A DNA stretch of 64,000 bases from Camarhynchus parvulus (Eukaryota > Chordata > Aves > Passeriformes > Thraupidae): positions 2,120,841-2,184,840 of the forward strand of contig NC_044599.1 of assembly GCF_901933205.1 (NCBI RefSeq), in the 5' to 3' direction. The notes below the pieces were generated by a model. The model had not been told where the DNA came from. It did not search any database and saw nothing but the letters and a program-made list of their open reading frames with translations. Below, in pieces: positions 1 to 12,654 of the stretch. The translations under genes and the position numbers were made by a program. How positions within the stretch are numbered: the first letter of the stretch is position 1; each line of letters begins with the position of its first letter.

Positions 1-690
1 TCTCGCAGCCCAACCTTGGGTCAGACTCAACCCAAAACTCAACAATTCCTGCAACTGACTGACCTGATTCCACGTGGACTGAGTGTCCAGGCTCCCTGGA
101 GCTGCCTAATCTGGGCTGGCCAGGGATGATCACCAGCCATGACACAAATCATGCCTGCAAATCAGGCGAGATCCGGGCGAGATCCTCTCCCAGACCTACC
201 TTGGGTCAGACTTAACCCAAAACCCAACAATTCCTCAAGTTGACTGACCTGATTCCACGTGGGCTGAGCGTCCAGGCTCCCTGGAGCTGCCTAATCTGGG
301 CTGGCAAGGGACCACCAGCCATGATCCAAGTCATGCCTGCAAACTGGGCGAGATCCGACTGAGATCCGACTGAGATCCTCTCCCAGACCTACCTCGGGTC
401 AGACTCAACACAAAAATCAACAATTCCTGCAACTGACTGACCTGATTGCACCTGGGCTGAGTGTCCAGGCTCCCTGGAGCTGCCTAATCTGGGCTGGCAG
501 GGACCACCAGCCATGACCCAAGTCATGCCTGCAAATCGGGCGAGATCTGACCGAGATCCTCTCCCAGTCCAACCTCGGGTCAGACTCAACACAAACCCAA
601 CAATTCCTCCAACTGACTGACCTGATTGCACCTGGGCTGAGTGTCCAGGCTCCCTGCTGGCCAGGGATGACCACCTCAGCTCGGGGAGAC
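1..690. repeat. Tandem repeat, unit about 181-193 bp, nearly 4 copies
   Basis: Copies begin near 1, 186, 379 and 560, each opening with a variant of TCTCCCAGACCTACCT followed by GGGTCAGACT and containing CTGACCTGATT and GAGCTGCCTAATCTGGGCTGG. The fourth copy breaks off near 660. The array may extend beyond the left edge. It lies in what I infer is ACVR1B intron 1. Open frames on the minus strand here (for example 389-730) are by-products of the repeat. Confidence 0.85.
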
Positions 691-1561
691 AGGGAGCAGC
701 TGGCAGAGGCCAAAGCAAACCCAATCCCAAGTGACTGCACGAGCCAAGCGTGCACGCCCAGCTAGATCAGCCACTTATTTAATAACTGCTTTCCTGATCT
801 GAGACACTACCTTAGGTCAAATAAATTCCTGGCTTTTTGCCTGCTCTCCACAAAGATTATTTGGATAAAGAGAAGGAGAAACTCCAAGGCAGATTCCCAC
901 ATTTTTCCACCTCCCAGCTGCCACTGTACTTTTCTCAAGCTGCCTGAAAAACTGTAAGCAAATCCTCAGGCCTTGCCATCCTTGGGAACAAAGAGGAATC
1001 CAACAATGTCAAGAAGAAGAAGGGTGGGGCTTGTTTAGCAGCACGCTGGGTTTTCAGCAGCTTTCATCAGCTCTCCCAGCCTTCCCAGAGGGAATCCAAA
1101 ACATGTCCTTACCCGCTGCAGAAATGGGCTTTCAGGTAGGGAGGGTGTGAAGAAGGCTTTTAAAAGATACAAGTGCCCACAGTTAACTCTGTCCAAGCTG
1201 ATCTAAAATCCTCTCAGTGCAAAGTCACGCACAAAATCACCCTCAACACTTGTGTGTGGGGCCATGCTACCCTAAGCTTAATGAAAAACAAGCTGGTCCT
1301 GATTTACTCAGGGTTCCTTCAGGAGGAAGACACCCATTAGCCCTTATCCCAGAGACCTGGGTAAATCAATCAGGCTAATTGCATTACTATTCACTTAATT
1401 CTCTCTGGACTCTGCTCCTCCTTTTCCAGCTGCTGCTGTGAGCTGTTTCAGACGGGCTCAATGTGGGTGCTGGTTAGTTTGGAATCAACAGATTCAAAAC
1501 TGCAGTGAAAAGCCAGTGATGAGAGCCAAGGGAAGGGCTGGAGCTGTGTCAGGAGAGGTTT
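691..1561. other. Intronic sequence, nothing recognised
   Basis: Non-repetitive DNA of moderate AT content inside the inferred ACVR1B intron 1. I see no exon, RNA gene or mobile element. Confidence 0.5.
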
Positions 1562-1772
1562 AGGATGGGTACAGGGAAAGGTTCTTCCCCCAAGGGTGCT
1601 GGGCACTGCCCAGGCTCTCCAGGGCATGGTCCTGAGGCTGCCAGGAGTGTTTGGACATTGCTCTCCAAAAGGCTGGATTTTGGGACATCTCCACAAGACC
1701 AGGACTGGATGATCCTGGTGGGCCCTTTCCAACTGAGGATATTTCATGATTCTGTAGCTCTGTGATCAAAAG
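1562..1772 (+). mobile_element. CR1 non-LTR retrotransposon fragment (3' end)
   Basis: The stretch reads like the CR1 3' region: GGTTCTTCCCCCAAGGGTG, then GGCACTGCCCAGGCTCTCCA, then GACTGGATGATCCTGGTGGG and CCTTTCCAACTGAGGATAT, ending ATTCTGTAGCTCTGTGAT. CR1 is the dominant LINE of birds. Family membership is from recognition of this conserved 3' segment, not from a search. Confidence 0.85.
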
Positions 1773-3440
1773 CTGAAGAGCTGTGGAGTGAGACACCTTT
1801 AAAAAGCATCATAAGCAAAGGGAACTTCCTACCAGGTGCTCAGCACAGGCCAGAGAAAAAGGACAGAAAACGGACAGGACAGACTGATCTGTGTTGAGAA
1901 GGGTGGAGAACATCCACAGATTCTGAAGATTTTGAGAGGAAATGTTGTAATGAAAGGGGAAAAAAACCTCCATTAACATGCACTTCAAACAGCTCCAAGA
2001 TCAGGGTTTTCCCATGGTCAGCAGAGTGCAGAAAAGACAATTCTGAAAAATACATACACTTGGGGGAACAAAGGTTGGTGATAAAGGAGATTTTATGAAA
2101 ATCTGAGATGGCAAAGAGCACCCAGGGCACATTCCTGCCTTCATGTCTACTTAAAAGGAAATGGTCTTTTCAAGCATCTCCCTTATTACTTATCAAAAGC
2201 TCGAGGTACAAATTAAAAACATTTAACCCACACATTTTTCACTGTGTAGGTTCTTTTCAGTTTGATTTAGATACAACAAAACTGAACTTTGTTCCTGTTA
2301 GACTCATTTTTGAGGTCTCAATTCCAAGATTTAGGCTGTGGCAGTTTTGCTTCCAGAAGCTACAAAGCAAACAAAACACTTCAGTGCACTAATAAAACTG
2401 GTTTTGTAAACTTCTGAGTGAATTATCTGGCCTGAAACTGAGCATGCCTTTGAGAGGGAAAGCAGAGAAGCAGGTCGTGTCTGCTCAGTCTCATTTGCAG
2501 GATTAAAAAACAACAACAACAAAAAAAATCAGTTTACCTGCAAGGTATGATACCAGAGCCCCAGCTTGGAGACAGAGGGAGATCCTTATCTGCTCTGTGC
2601 AGAAAGCCAAAATTTCCTGCTAAAGGAGGGGGATGCCCCACGGCTCCACCTCACCCTGAGACAACTTCACCCCCCTCTGAGACAACTGCTCTTTTTCAAC
2701 TTTAATTCTGATGTTTGCACCTCAAAAATCCCCACGGTCAGAGAGCAGCTAGAACAAAGAGAATGGAGCCTTCAGCACACACTGTCCTTCTCTCCACCTC
2801 TCAGCAGAGACCCCTGAGGGGCTTTCCAGGTATTGTTGGGCAGAACCTTCAAGCTGCAGGCAGGAACTCTCCAATTTTCTGTGCGTGCCAGGGAGGAAAG
2901 GCCTGTCTGCAGCGGGGCTCACTGGGAAGCTCCTGGCAAAGAGGAGAATTACAGAGCGACTCATGCGGGTCCAGCAACTCCAGTTTGCTTAAGCAGAAAG
3001 GCAAATTCTTCTATCAGAAACTTATCAGAAGCCAGGAAAAAACAAACTGTTGTTTGCCCTTGGGTGGGGGACAGAAGGTGGGCAGGGAAGCAGAGCCCCT
3101 GCTGGTATCTCCTGGGTGCCCTGAGAGCAGCCAGGGCAAAGCAGGAGACAGGAGTGGATAAAAGGATTTTTCATGCCAACAGCATTCTTTTTTCCTTGGG
3201 GAAGAAAAGCTCCTATTGAGCCAAACATATAATCTACTTAATAAAAAACCCGCCTGGGCTGAAGGAAATAGATGGGGTGAAGGGAAACAAAGAGCAGTTC
3301 CCAGAGCCAGGGTGGTGCATTCCCCCCTTGCTCAGGCTGCGTGGAAGGAGCTGGAGCTGGAGCTGAGCCCGCTCGATCTGCTCGCCACCCCGACACCCAG
3401 AGCCCAGCCCAGCCCTTCAGAGACACTGCCTGAACAAGCC
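1773..3440. other. Intronic sequence, nothing recognised
   Basis: No coding exon, RNA gene or repeat family recognised on either strand. The open frames present (up to 148 codons) show no domain or splice context. Confidence 0.5.
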
Positions 3441-5345
3441 CAAGGTTCAGCTGCAGATCCTGTGCATGAAAAGCTTTCTTCTCACTGGAGGGATGCAGCA
3501 GGTTGGAGCAAACCTTGCTGTGATTCCATCCGAGGCTGGGCCTCACTGCTCTTCCCCAAAACCTGAGAGACCACTCAGCACTGACTATAAACCCCCAAAA
3601 AAATTTATTTATTGGCAGTGCTGAGTGACCTCTCCTCAATCCTTGACTAGCCCAGCCCAGGGTTTGACTCCTTCAAGCCCAAGAGCTGCTTCTGCTCCCC
3701 GATGAGCTTCCTGGGTTATAGCTCTGAAAGGATCCTGGGCACAGAGGTATCCATATCCCCCTACACCAACCAGAAAAGGGGAAAAAAAACAAGGGCTGGC
3801 TCTCTCGCTCCAAACCCCCCCATTAAAACAACCTGTATTCCCAAAATGGATCTAAACAAACATGAAAAGCTTTGTTCTCACTGGAGGGATGCAGCAGGTT
3901 GGAGCAAACCTTGCTGTGATTCGATCCAAGGCTGGGCCTCACTGCTGTTCACCAAAACCTGAGAGGTCACTCAGCACTGACTATAACCAAAAAAATATTA
4001 TTTATTGGCAGTGTTGAGTGACCTCTCCTCAATCCTCAACTAGCCCAGCCCAGGGTTTGACTCTTTCTGCTCCCCATGAGGTTCCTGGGTTACAGCTCCA
4101 GCTCTGAAAGGATCCTGTGTACAGAGGTATCCATATCCCCCTGCACCAACCACAGAAAAGAGGAAAAAACAAGGACCAGCTCTCTCCCTCCAAACTCCCC
4201 CATTAAAACAACCTATATTCCCAAAATGGACCCAAACAAACATGAAAAGCTTTGATCTCACTGGAGGGATGCAGCAGGTTGGAGCAAACCTTGCTGTGAT
4301 TCCATCCGAGGCTGGGCCTCACTGCTCTTCCCCAAAACCTGAGAAATCCCTCAGCACTGACTATAAACCCCAAAAAAATTTATTTATTGGCAGTGCTGAG
4401 TGACCTCTCCTCAATCCTTGACTAGCCCAGCCCAGGGTTTGACTCCTTCAAGCCCAAGAGCTGCTTCTGCTCCCCATGAGGTCCCTGGATAACTTTGAAA
4501 TGATCCTGTGCACAGAGGTATCCATATCTCCCCCTGCACCAACCAGAAAAGGGGAAAAAACCAAGGGCTGGCTCTCTCCCTCCATTAAAAGCAACCTGTA
4601 TTCCCAAAATGGATCCAACAAACTTGAAAAGCTTTGTTCTCACTGGAGGGATGGAGCAAACCTTGCTGTGATTCCATCCGAGGCTGGGCCTCACTGCTCT
4701 TCCCCAAAACCTGAGAGACCACTCAGCACTGACTATAAACCCAAAACCATTTATTTCTTGGCAGTGCTGAGTGACCCCTCCTCAATCCTTGACTAGCCCA
4801 GCCCAGGGTTTGACTCCTTCTGCTCCCCCAGGTTATAACCCCAGCTCTGAAAGGATCCTGGGGCACAGAGGTATCCATATCCCCCTACACCAACCAAGAA
4901 AAGGGCAAAACCAAGGGCTGGCTCTCTCCCTCCACCCCATTAAAAGAACCTGTATTCCCAAAATGGATCTAAACAAACATGAAAAGCTTTGTTCTCACTG
5001 GAGGGATGGAGCAAACCTTGCTGTGATTCGATCCAAGGCTGGGCCTCACTGCTCTTCCCCAAAACCTGAGAGACCACTCAGCACTGACTATAAACCCCAA
5101 AAAAATATTATTTATTGGCAATGTTGAGTAACCTCTCTTCAATCCTCCACTACCCCAGCCCAGGGTTTGACTCCTTCTGCTCCCCACAAGGTTCCCAGGT
5201 TATAACCCCAGCTCTGAAAGGATCCTGGGCACAGAGGTATCCGTATCTCCCCTGCACCAACCAGAAAAAGGAAAAACCAAGGACTGGCTCTCTCCCTCCA
5301 TTAAAAGCAACCTGTATTCCCAAAATGGATCCAAACAAACAGGTG
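3441..5345. repeat. Satellite-like tandem array, unit 353-393 bp, 5 copies
   Basis: The anchor ATGAAAAGCTTT/CTTGAAAAGCTTT recurs at about 3466, 3859, 4239, 4625 and 4978. Each unit carries CTGGAGGGATG, a TTTATTTATTGGCAGTG segment, AGCCCAGCCCAGGGTTTGAC, GAAAGGATCCTGGGCACAG and ATTCCCAAAATGGATC. Units differ by small indels (a 15-bp AAGCCCAAGAGCTGC segment is present in some copies only). The array stops at about 5340 in AACAAACAGGTGGG. It sits in the inferred ACVR1B intron 1. Confidence 0.9.
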
Positions 5346-6235
5346 GGGGGCTGTAGATTTGAGCTCTGTGCTCCAGGGAGATTCAAACACAGAGCTCTGA
5401 CAGGCAAAGAACATTTCTCCTCCTTTCCCAGCAACTCTCCCAGCTCATTTTGCACGTATTTATTCTCACACGGAGTTGCATGTGTCAAGATGTCTCTGCA
5501 GCTAGACAGGGGAAAGTTTCACAGCAGAATCTCCTCCAATGGTGTTAACCACCTTTTGGAATACATTTTCCAGCATTTCCCAAAGCTGTGCCTAAGAAAG
5601 ATGCCATTTTCTCAGGGCTGAACTCTACCTGATCAATATGGATGAGGATAATTAACCTGAAGATGATCATTGGTAAAATTGCCAATAACCACCCACGTAT
5701 TTACCAGATAAACAGATTTTTTGCAGGGATTGTAGCTGCTGTTCTTTTTCAACAGTTTGAATTGAGGCTGGAAGAATGATTCCCCTGATTTTGAGGGAAC
5801 AGGAGCTGCAGTTGATTTTGTCTTTGTGCAGCACCAAACTTAATGAGCCCCACTCTGGGAGCACCAGTTTCATTCTGCAGCAGAATAATGTCAGCAACAG
5901 AAATGGGGAACAATTGGCTTTGTAGCTCTGCAGCTTCTTTGGATGCTTTAATGAAGAGGGACGTGTGTAAACATGCTTGGAAGAAAGAAATACCTGTCAG
6001 TGTCTGGCTCTGTGCTGTGCCAAAATAAAGAGCAACCTGTATCACACAGGGTTAGGAATTCATGTCCATTCCCTCGTGGTGAGGGAGCTCAGGTGTGTCC
6101 AGGAGTCCCTGTGTGCTCCTTTTTCAGATGGATAAAAGAACAGAGCTCCAAGGAAAAAAAAACAGCTCCCTTTTCCCAGAGGCAATGATGAGGGGACACA
6201 GCTATGTGATGAAGGATTTAAAGAATTAAGATTTA
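5346..6235. other. Intronic sequence, nothing recognised
   Basis: Non-repetitive intronic DNA; no gene or mobile element recognised. Confidence 0.5.
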
Positions 6236-6236
6236 C

Positions 6237-6402
6237 TTTCCATTATATTATCATGGAATATTATTATTCCATTATATTATCATGGAATATTATTATTCCA
6301 TTATATGATCATGGAATATTATTATTCCATTATATGATCATGGAATATCATTATTCCATTATATTATAATGGAATATTATTATTCCATTATATTATCATG
6401 GA
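6237..6402. repeat. 29-bp minisatellite, about 6 copies
   Basis: The unit CCATTATATTATCATGGAAT plus ATTATTATT is repeated with single-base variants. It directly abuts the CR1 fragment that starts at CATGGAATCCTGGAATGG, so the array seems to have grown from the CR1 3' tail junction. Confidence 0.9.
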
Positions 6403-6836
6403 ATCCTGGAATGGCTTGGGTTGGAAGGGACCTTAAAGCTCATTTTGTTTCACCCCACTGCCATGGGCAGGGACATCTTCCACTATCTCAGGTGGCTCCA
6501 AGCCCCCTCCAACCTGGCCTTGGACACTTGCACAGAAGGGGCAGCCCCAGCTTCTCTGGGCTACCTGTGCCAGGGCCTCACCACCCTCACAGGGAAGAAT
6601 TTCTTCCCAAAATCCCCCCTAACCCTGCCCTTTGGCAGTGGGAAGCCATTCCCTCTTGTCCTGGAGCTCCTTGGAAAGATTCTCCCCCCTTTTTTCTTGC
6701 AGACTCCATTCAAATACTGCAAGGCCACAATCAGGTCACCCCAAAGCTTCTGTTCTCCAGGCTGGACAATCCCAATTTCCCCATCCCTTTCTCACAGGAG
6801 AGGTGCTCCATCCCTCTGATCACCTTGATGGCCTTT
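6400..6836 (-). mobile_element. CR1 retrotransposon fragment, antisense
   Basis: Reads as the familiar avian CR1 on the reverse strand: TGGCTTGGGTTGGAAGGGAC, CCACTGCCATGGGCAGGGAC, CCAACCTGGCCTTGGACACT, AGGGAAGAATTTCTTCCC, CTTCTGTTCTCCAGGCTGGA, CAGGAGAGGTGCTCCATCCC. About 435 bp of the 3' part. The open frames here (6369-6854, 6421-6819) run through this element and are not host genes. Confidence 0.93.
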
Positions 6837-9800
6837 CATGCTCATTTACCCTGACTGTTGTGCTGCTTGGTGTCCCCAGTGGGGACCTCTCCACCCTTGC
6901 TGGGATAAATGCAAGTCCAAAGTGACTCCCCAGGTGTCCCCTCCAATTCCCTGCACCCACTGCCCCCAAAATCCAATGTTAGGCCAGCTCTGGATGCTGT
7001 CACTGCCCGTTTTCCTCACTAAGGAGCTGGAGAAATGAGCCCTTCCATAGCTACAGCACCACCACCTTAAGCACCTTCCCTACATCTCACTCCCCTTCCA
7101 ATTTCTCCTCCTTTTTGGATCAAAACATTTCTCTTTTTTTACTTCTTGCTGGTGGCTTATGTTATCTACTGACCCATTGCTGCTACAGTTAAAATTAGCT
7201 GCAAAGCACTATGAAAAACAAAGCACTTTAAAGCAAGTCATCCAGAAACTCAGCATTATCCTGGGATATTTCAAGTTGGAAGTAAGAGTCTCAACTTCTT
7301 TGAGCTGGCTGCAATCCCCTGGCACAGGCTGGACCTGACGTGAAGGCAGCAGGGCTGAGTAGAAAACACACGAAATGGAAACAAAAGGGAAAAAAAAAAA
7401 AAAAAAAAGGAGGCAGGAAGAGTGTGGCTTTAAAGTGCAGAACTTTCCCTGCATCTACTCCAGGAACACAAAAGAGCTTCTGAACGAATTGTAAATAAGG
7501 AATTGACAGGAGTCTCATCATTAAGAGGTTAATTAGAAGAAGCCTTGATGTTTCTGCTGTTGTTCTTCCACCCAGAACACAGACACACGGCTCCCCATTC
7601 CCTCTCTGGGCTCTGGTCTGACACCTATTTTGTGTTTTAACTTGTCAGGAAACCAGTTTAGGAGCCAAGAGACCACACACACACTGGGGCTGGGGAAGAA
7701 CACCCTGCACACCTGATGCCCAGGTTTATCAACAAGACTTCAGACCCATCCTGGCTTCTCTCAGGCTTTTCCGGAGTGGAAATTGTTTAACATGTGGCCA
7801 ACATCCCCACATCCAGCAATCCACACTTCCAAGAAGGCCACAAAAAGCAGCAAGACTTTATCAAGAGGGTTTCAAGTGCAGGGAAAGCTCTTTTTTTCCT
7901 TGAAAAATAAATAAATTTTTTCTGAAAATAAAGAAATAAACAGTGGTGCACAAGAGAAGCACAGGGCAGCTGAGAACCAAGGGTTTAAATAAGGAGTTGC
8001 CACCCAGAATTTCATCTCTATAAAACAGAGAAGCAATTCCTGCCTGCTCTGCTCAGGGCAGGACACATTCCCCCTGTCACCACCCAGTGAACTTTGCTTG
8101 CTGCTAAGAGAACTGACGTTTGACTCGGGCTCCTTTCGCAACAGCCATTTCCGGAGCATCCACTGCTGGCAGGGAATCCGGGGGAAAGAAAAAATAAAAA
8201 ACAACCCAAGCTGTCTGGCCAAGGAGCTGGACGAGTTCAAGAATGCTTGTTGGACACTGTTTTTAATTTCCAGTTAGAGAAAGGCTTTCTTGGAAAGTTG
8301 TAACGTATAACTTACGGACCACGCAGAGTTCGCCTGATTTAACTGGGTAAATATTTGAAGCAGGTGGTGTTAATAATAAAATCTGCTGCCCCAAAATTAT
8401 TCCCCCAGGGTGGGTTTTTGATTTATTTCAAGCAAAGCCGACCTGCAACACCCCTTTGCAAAGGAGACATGATTATTTTGCTTTTTTTTTTATTTTTAAA
8501 GAAGGGGCCAGGGGAGTGTTGTGTGCACAGGAGCAGAGGTTCCTGGCTCCCCAGCACTGCAGAAATTCAGATGTTTTCCCAAAATAAGTAGCTGTTAAAT
8601 CTCTGCAATGAGGCACAATAGCGAGGGCAGCCCCAGCATACCAAACGTGCATCGTGGCTGCTGGAGCACAGAACAATTCCCAGGGTGATCCCTGCCATTC
8701 TGCACCTCATTCCATGAGTGCAGCTCCCTCCAGCCCGGGCTGAGCTCACACCTTGCACTGAATAAAAGCGGAAACAATAATCACTCATAGAGCCCAAAAT
8801 CAAAGGCACCGAGAGTCGCCAAGTTTCCAGGGGATTTGTACAGTCAATTGGTCCTTTCCTGTTTATTAATTATGATTTTTTTTAATAAACAGCAGTTTTT
8901 AGCTAAGTGAAAGCCTGAGAACAGCCGTGCCACGAGTCTCATCTGATCCTGCCCTGCCACTTATCACAGAGGAGCTGAAACACCCTTGTAAGGCTGGGGT
9001 TCCACCAAAACACAGCTACTCTCCTCCCAAAAGCCCATTTCTATCCCCAAATTCCCAGAACTCCCAGGTAAACCCTCACCTGCTGCCCAGGTGAGGTTTG
9101 AAGCCATTTTCTGTGCTCTAACAAGCCCAGATCTGCACACACACACACAGAGTTATTACCCTCTGACCATCAGGTGGGAATGCAGAGCACAAACTGTGAG
9201 AGGTTGGGGAGGAGAAAAATATTCCACAGTGGAACCTGTCAGGACAGGTACCTGAGTTACACAACAGTGATCACCCCGATGGCCACAGAGCTGGACTGCT
9301 CTGGGAAGCCCTGAGCACCAGAGGCAGTGGCCACCAGCCTGTCCTCTGTCCCCAGGAGATGTTTTCCTCTGGGAAAGTCTTTCCTCCACTTCACCCCAAA
9401 TCAATTTCCTTCCTAAAACTGGAGCTGAGATCCTCTGCTTGCCCCAAACCTGCTCCTCCCAAACCCAGAGCTGAGACCCCTCACTCTTCCCCCACGAGCA
9501 GCAGAAGCAGGGAAAGGAAAAGGATCAACACGGAACAAACAACCAACACAAAGAGTTCTTCCTCCCTCACCTCCCTCCAAACAAATATTTACAGTTGCTC
9601 AAGTCCAGAAGCTCGGGGTATGGAAAGGTTTCCTTAAAAGCCCAAACTGCAGATTGCAGAGGGCTGGATGGTACAGACACACCTCTGGGCACGGGGGGCT
9701 GCCCAGTTCACCCTGACGTGAGCCATAGGATAATGGGAGGAGGCCACAAACTCCAGAAATTCCACGACAACACGGTGGCACTTCCCACCTTGGGCTGATC

Positions 9801-10065
9801 CACACCTCTGTGACGAGCCCAGAAAACACCTCTGAGACCCCCAAGCCCATCCTCTGTGAAACCCATAAATGCCAATTTTCATCGGTATCTCCCAAAACCA
9901 GGCTGACAGCTCCCAGATCTCCTCCCAAGGTGAGCACAGGCATCTTCAGAGCATCCCTTGGCACTGCAGGACCCCCCAGCACTGGGAGCCACCCCCAGCC
10001 CCAATTGCTGCTGCCTCTCCCCAACAAATCCCCATCCCACAGAGCCCCAAACCAGCTCTGGTTCA
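6837..10065. other. Intronic sequence with small simple repeats
   Basis: Contains a poly(A) run near 7388-7408, a short (CA)n near 9136-9152 and short T/A runs near 8481 and 8875. No exon recognised on either strand; the minus-strand open frames lack domains or splice context. Confidence 0.5.
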
Positions 10066-10735
10066 CACAAACCACGCACCCCTGTGAGTCCCCCAAACAT
10101 CCAACACATGTCCTTGATGCCATCAGAGTCCCCCCTGATTTCAGAACCCCTAACCCCATAGATCCCACCCCAAATCCTTCCCTTCACCCCGAAACACCCA
10201 CACCTATCCACATCCCCCAAACACCCAACACATGTCCTTGATGCCATCAGAGTCCCTCCTGAATCCAGAACCCCTAACCCCATAGATCCAACCCCCAAAT
10301 CCTCCTTTTCACTCTGAAACACCCACACCTATCCACATCCCCCAAACATCCAACACATGTCCTTGATGCCATCAGTGTCCCCCCTGATTTCAGAACCCCT
10401 AACCCCATAAATCCCACCCCAAATCCTTCCCTTCACCCCAAAACACCCACACCATCCATGCCCCCCAGCCCAAACACCCAACACATGCCCTTGATGCCTC
10501 CAGATTCCCCCCTGATTTCAAACCCCCTAACCCCATAAATCCCACCCCCAAATCCTTCCCTTCACCCCAAAACACCCACACCCATCCACGCCCCCCAAAC
10601 ACCCAACACACATCCTCGATGCCTTCAGAGTCCCCCCTTCTTCCAGACCCCCTAACCCCATAAATCCCACCCCCAAATCCTTCTTTTCGCCCTGAAACAC
10701 CCACACCCATCCACGCCCCAAACCCCTCCGGGGCC
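10066..10735. repeat. Minisatellite, unit about 120-130 bp, 5-6 copies
   Basis: Repeated segments CCCAAACACCCAACACATGT, CCTTGATGCC, CCCCTGATTTCAGAACCCC, TAACCCCATAAATCCCACCC and CAAATCCTTCCCTTCACCCC. C-rich on the plus strand. Lies just inside the 5' end of the inferred ACVR1B intron 1 (minus-strand gene). Confidence 0.85.
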
Positions 10736-10959
10736 TCCTCGCAGCCTTGGGGGCACCTCCAGGCCCCTCCAACCCTCTCGCCTCCCCCACCCCACGATCC
10801 ATCCCCCCGCTCAGTTCAGTCCCTCTCACCACCCTGGAACACCCACCCCTGTGTCTCCCCGCCCCCAAACTCCTCAGGGCCTCCTCACACCCCAAGCCCT
10901 CTCTCAGCCCCTTTCCCTCACCCTAAAACCTCCCCTGGGCCTCACCCCACAGCCGCCCG

Positions 10960-11460
10960 CCCCACAGCCGCCCCCAGGCCCCGGCTCTTCCCCCTCGCTG
11001 CCCTCAGCTCCCCGCATCGCCTCCCTCCCGGTTCTCCCCATCGTTCCTCGCTCCCCCTCACGACCCCTCCCCGGTCCTCCCCGTTCCCCTCACGGCGGGG
11101 GCGGGGGCGCCGCCATGTTGTGCCCGGTGCGGGCCGGGTCCGGCGCCGCCGCTCACTCACCGCGGGCCCCGCCGAGCGGGCCGGCCAGGAGCAGGAGCAG
11201 GACGGGCAGGAGGGCGGCGGGGATCGGCGGGGAGCGGCGGGCGGCGGGAGGGGCCGGAGGGAAGCGGGGGGCCCGGGCGGCCATGGCGGGGACGCGCCGC
11301 GGCCTCGGAGCGGAGCGGCCGCAGCGCCGGCGGGAGGGGGAGCGGGGGCGGGGCCAGGGGCGGGGCTAAACGGGAGGGGGCGGGGCGAGCCCGCGCGTGC
11401 GCACTCGGGAAGGGAGGGGGGGACAGCGGCAGGGGAGGCCGGGCTGGGGAGGGGAGATAA
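10960..11460 (-). promoter_or_regulatory. ACVR1B: CpG island at the ACVR1B 5' end
   Basis: A dense run of CG dinucleotides and GGGGCGGGG-type GC boxes (for example around 11335-11395) surrounds the first coding exon. GC boxes lie just upstream (plus-side) of the minus-strand ATG at 11284, as expected for a TATA-less housekeeping-type promoter. The transcription start cannot be fixed from sequence alone. Confidence 0.75.
11161..11284 (-). CDS. ACVR1B: ACVR1B (ALK4) first coding exon, signal peptide
   Basis: Reading the minus strand from the ATG at 11284 gives 41 codons plus one base: MAARAPRF, a Pro/Arg/Ala-rich stretch, then a hydrophobic core LLPVLLLLLAGPLGG that fits a secretory signal peptide. 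The exon ends GCCCGCG|GTGAGTGAG, a strong donor in phase 1. Known family: ACVR1B is the activin/nodal type I serine-threonine kinase receptor acting through SMAD2/3; its first exon encodes only the signal peptide and ends in phase 1. Identity rests on this structure, the CpG island, and its place next to ACVRL1 in the human 12q13 order. The sequence itself is not diagnostic, and exon 2 was not found in 1-11160, so intron 1 would run off the left edge. Confidence 0.7.
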
Positions 11461-11464
11461 GGGG

Positions 11465-12103
11465 GAGAAAAATGTGAGATAAATGTGAGATAAATGTGTG
11501 ATAAATGTGTGATATGGGTGTAAGATATGTGTATGATAAGCGTGAGATACGTGTGTGATACATGTGTGATATGGGTGAGGTATGGGTGAGATAAGTGTGT
11601 AAGATATGCGTGAGATATGGGTGTGATAAATGTGTGATATGGGTGTAAGATATGTGTGAGATACGTGTGTGATAAGTGTGAGATATGGGTGTGATATGGG
11701 TGTAAGACGTGTGAGATATGTGCGTGATGTGTGTAAGCTGTGTGTGATGTGTGTGATATGGGTGTGATATGTGTGAGATACATGTGTGATAAGTGTGAGA
11801 TATGGGTGAGATATGTGTGTGATAAGTGTGCAAGATATGTGTGAGATACGTGTGTGATGTGTGTGAGATATGGGTGAGATATGTGTGTGATAAGTGTGCA
11901 AGATATGTGTGAGATACGTGTGTGATAAGTGTGTAAGCTATATAGATGTGGGATATATGTGTGTGGTGTGTGTGACAAGTGTGAGATATGGGTGTGATAA
12001 GTGTAAGATGTGTGTGAGATAAGTGTGTGATACGGGTGAGATGTGTGTTATATGTATGATGTGTGATAAGTGTATGTGTGTGATGTGCACGTGTGTGATT
12101 GGT
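11465..12103. repeat. GATATGTGTG-type minisatellite
   Basis: Irregular array of GAGATATGTGTGTGATAAGT variants, directly beside the ACVR1B CpG island. Long minus-strand frames rich in His-Thr-Ile-Ser (up to 490 codons, 11366-12838) are translations of this and the next array. Confidence 0.92.
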
Positions 12104-12640
12104 GTGTTCAGGTGTTTGTGTGTGCAGTTGTGTCTGGTGTGTGCACAGTGTGTGATGTGTGTGTTCAGGTGTTGCTTGTGCCTGATGTGTGTGCACAGTG
12201 TGTGTGCAGGTGTGTATGATGTGTGTGTGCAGGTGTGCAGGTGTGTGTGCAAGCATGATTTGTGTGTGCAGGTGTGCAGGGTTCATGTGCAGGTGTGCAG
12301 GTGTGTGTGCAAGCATGATTTGTGTGTGCAGCTGTGCAGGATGCATGTGCAGGTGTGTGTGCAGGATGTGTGTGCAGGTGTGCAGGGTGTGTGTGCAGGT
12401 GTGCAGGGTGTCTGTGTCCATGTGTGTATGATGTGTGTGTCCAGGTGTGCAGGGTGTGTGTCCAGGCATGCAGGATGCGTGTGCAGGTGTGCAGGTGTGT
12501 GTGCAAGCATGATTTGTGTGTGCAGGTGTGCAGGATTCATGTGCAGGTGTGCAGGTGTGTGTGCAGGTGTGCAGGTGTGTGTGCAAGCACGATTTGTTGG
12601 TGTGTGTGCCTGATGTGTGAGTGCGTGTGCCCTGCTGGGG
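12104..12640. repeat. TGTGTGCAGGTGTGCAGG minisatellite
   Basis: Array of TGTGTGCAGGTGTGCAGG variants with longer sub-units containing AAGCATGATTTGTGTGTGC. Alternating purine-pyrimidine sequence. Frames rich in Cys-Val or His-Thr are repeat translations. Confidence 0.92.
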
Positions 12641-12654
12641 CAGGCAGGCGCTGA

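Noticed and set aside
1..11160. Second exon of ACVR1B (activin-receptor ectodomain)
   Set aside because: Looked for on minus as a cysteine-rich frame ending CCxxxxCN with splice sites; none found, so it presumably lies beyond the left edge.
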